From Cellvibrio sp. (GTDB taxonomy: Bacteria; Pseudomonadota; Gammaproteobacteria; Pseudomonadales; Cellvibrionaceae), in contig DQHS01000329.1 of the NCBI GenBank assembly GCA_003524365.1, positions 1,021 to 7,204 of the forward strand: a stretch of 6,184 nt of DNA, in the 5' to 3' direction. A program made the position numbers and the translations under genes. The notes under the pieces are model-generated. The model was not told the origin of the DNA. It did no database searches and saw only the letters and a program-made list of their open reading frames with translations. Position 1 is the first letter of the stretch; each line of letters begins with the position of its first letter. Shown here piece by piece: positions 5,902 to 6,184 of this stretch.

Positions 5902-6184
5902 ATGAATAAAACATTTTTTATCTACGCTTTCCTTTCATGTGCATTTTTGTCGTGTTCTGCTTTTGGTTTGGGGGTTGGTGTTGATGCGGTGCAAGCCAGA
6001 CCATTAGAGCCAAAGAGTACTGCTGTTATTCAAACTTTAAAATATGGTCTTAACGAATATAAAGAGCAGAGCAAGCAATTACAGGATTTCTCTGATGCAG
6101 TAAGGAAAGCTATTACATCTGTGAAGAGTGGAGGTGCTGATAAGGCATCGATTGCGGCCCCAAGTAAATTTGGTTCAATTAAAT
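5902..6184 (+). CDS. Exported protein of unknown function, N-terminal part (runs off the window)
   Basis: The frame is open from ATG 5902 to the window end, giving the first 94 residues. A strong ribosome binding site GAGGTG (5891-5896) sits 5 nt upstream. The N-terminus MNKTFFIYAFLSCAFLSCSAFG is a Sec signal peptide. Cleavage by signal peptidase I near SAFG is likely. The two FLSC stretches (Cys13, Cys18) resemble lipoprotein boxes but have Phe rather than Leu/Val/Ile at -3, so lipidation is doubtful. The mature part seen so far is polar, with a Lys/Gln-rich, probably helical stretch (TLKYGLNEYKEQSKQLQDF) followed by a Gly/Ser/Ala-rich segment. I do not recognise a family. It is separated from the cytochrome-like gene by 352 bp, so it is probably transcribed independently. 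Confidence 0.72.
   Translation, partial: MNKTFFIYAFLSCAFLSCSAFGLGVGVDAVQARPLEPKSTAVIQTLKYGLNEYKEQSKQLQDFSDAVRKAITSVKSGGADKASIAAPSKFGSIK

Overview
The window looks like ordinary chromosomal DNA of a gammaproteobacterium. Moderate GC content, the style of the secreted proteins and a proteobacterial-type 'GTCATTCC-TGCGAAAGCAGG' MITE fit a Cellvibrio-like or related environmental lineage. That placement is an impression from protein style, not a search result. There is no rRNA, tRNA, CRISPR array or complete insertion sequence.

Layout. Bases 1-351 hold the 3' end of a PIN-like nuclease gene (+). A 233-242 bp spacer follows, with a good sigma70-type promoter and a perfect 12-bp inverted repeat. 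Next is a large (+) gene fusing a DEDDh 3'-5' exonuclease to a UvrC/Cho-type GIY-YIG nuclease domain with a Cys-rich tail. It converges, with a 17-bp gap, on a (-) gene for a small Gln/Asn-rich exported protein with six cysteines and no known function. About 30 bp upstream of that gene's start codon lies a 110-bp MITE with clear terminal inverted repeats and a TTAG target duplication. Further right is a (-) gene for a DJ-1/PfpI family protein (isonitrile-hydratase-like), then a 381-bp AT-rich divergent intergenic region. A (+) gene follows for a 491-aa exported protein with one C-terminal CxxCH haem-binding motif. After a 352-bp gap with possible RNA structure, the 5' end of another exported protein gene (+) runs off the window.

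How the genes relate. The two leftmost genes encode nucleic-acid-processing enzymes, but a spacer with its own promoter separates them, so joint function is only a possibility. The other genes look like separate transcription units: one predicted cytoplasmic enzyme and three exported proteins. No coherent multi-gene system is evident. The least explained signals are the promoter-associated inverted repeat at 471-536, the MITE in front of the six-cysteine gene, and the two poorly characterised exported proteins.
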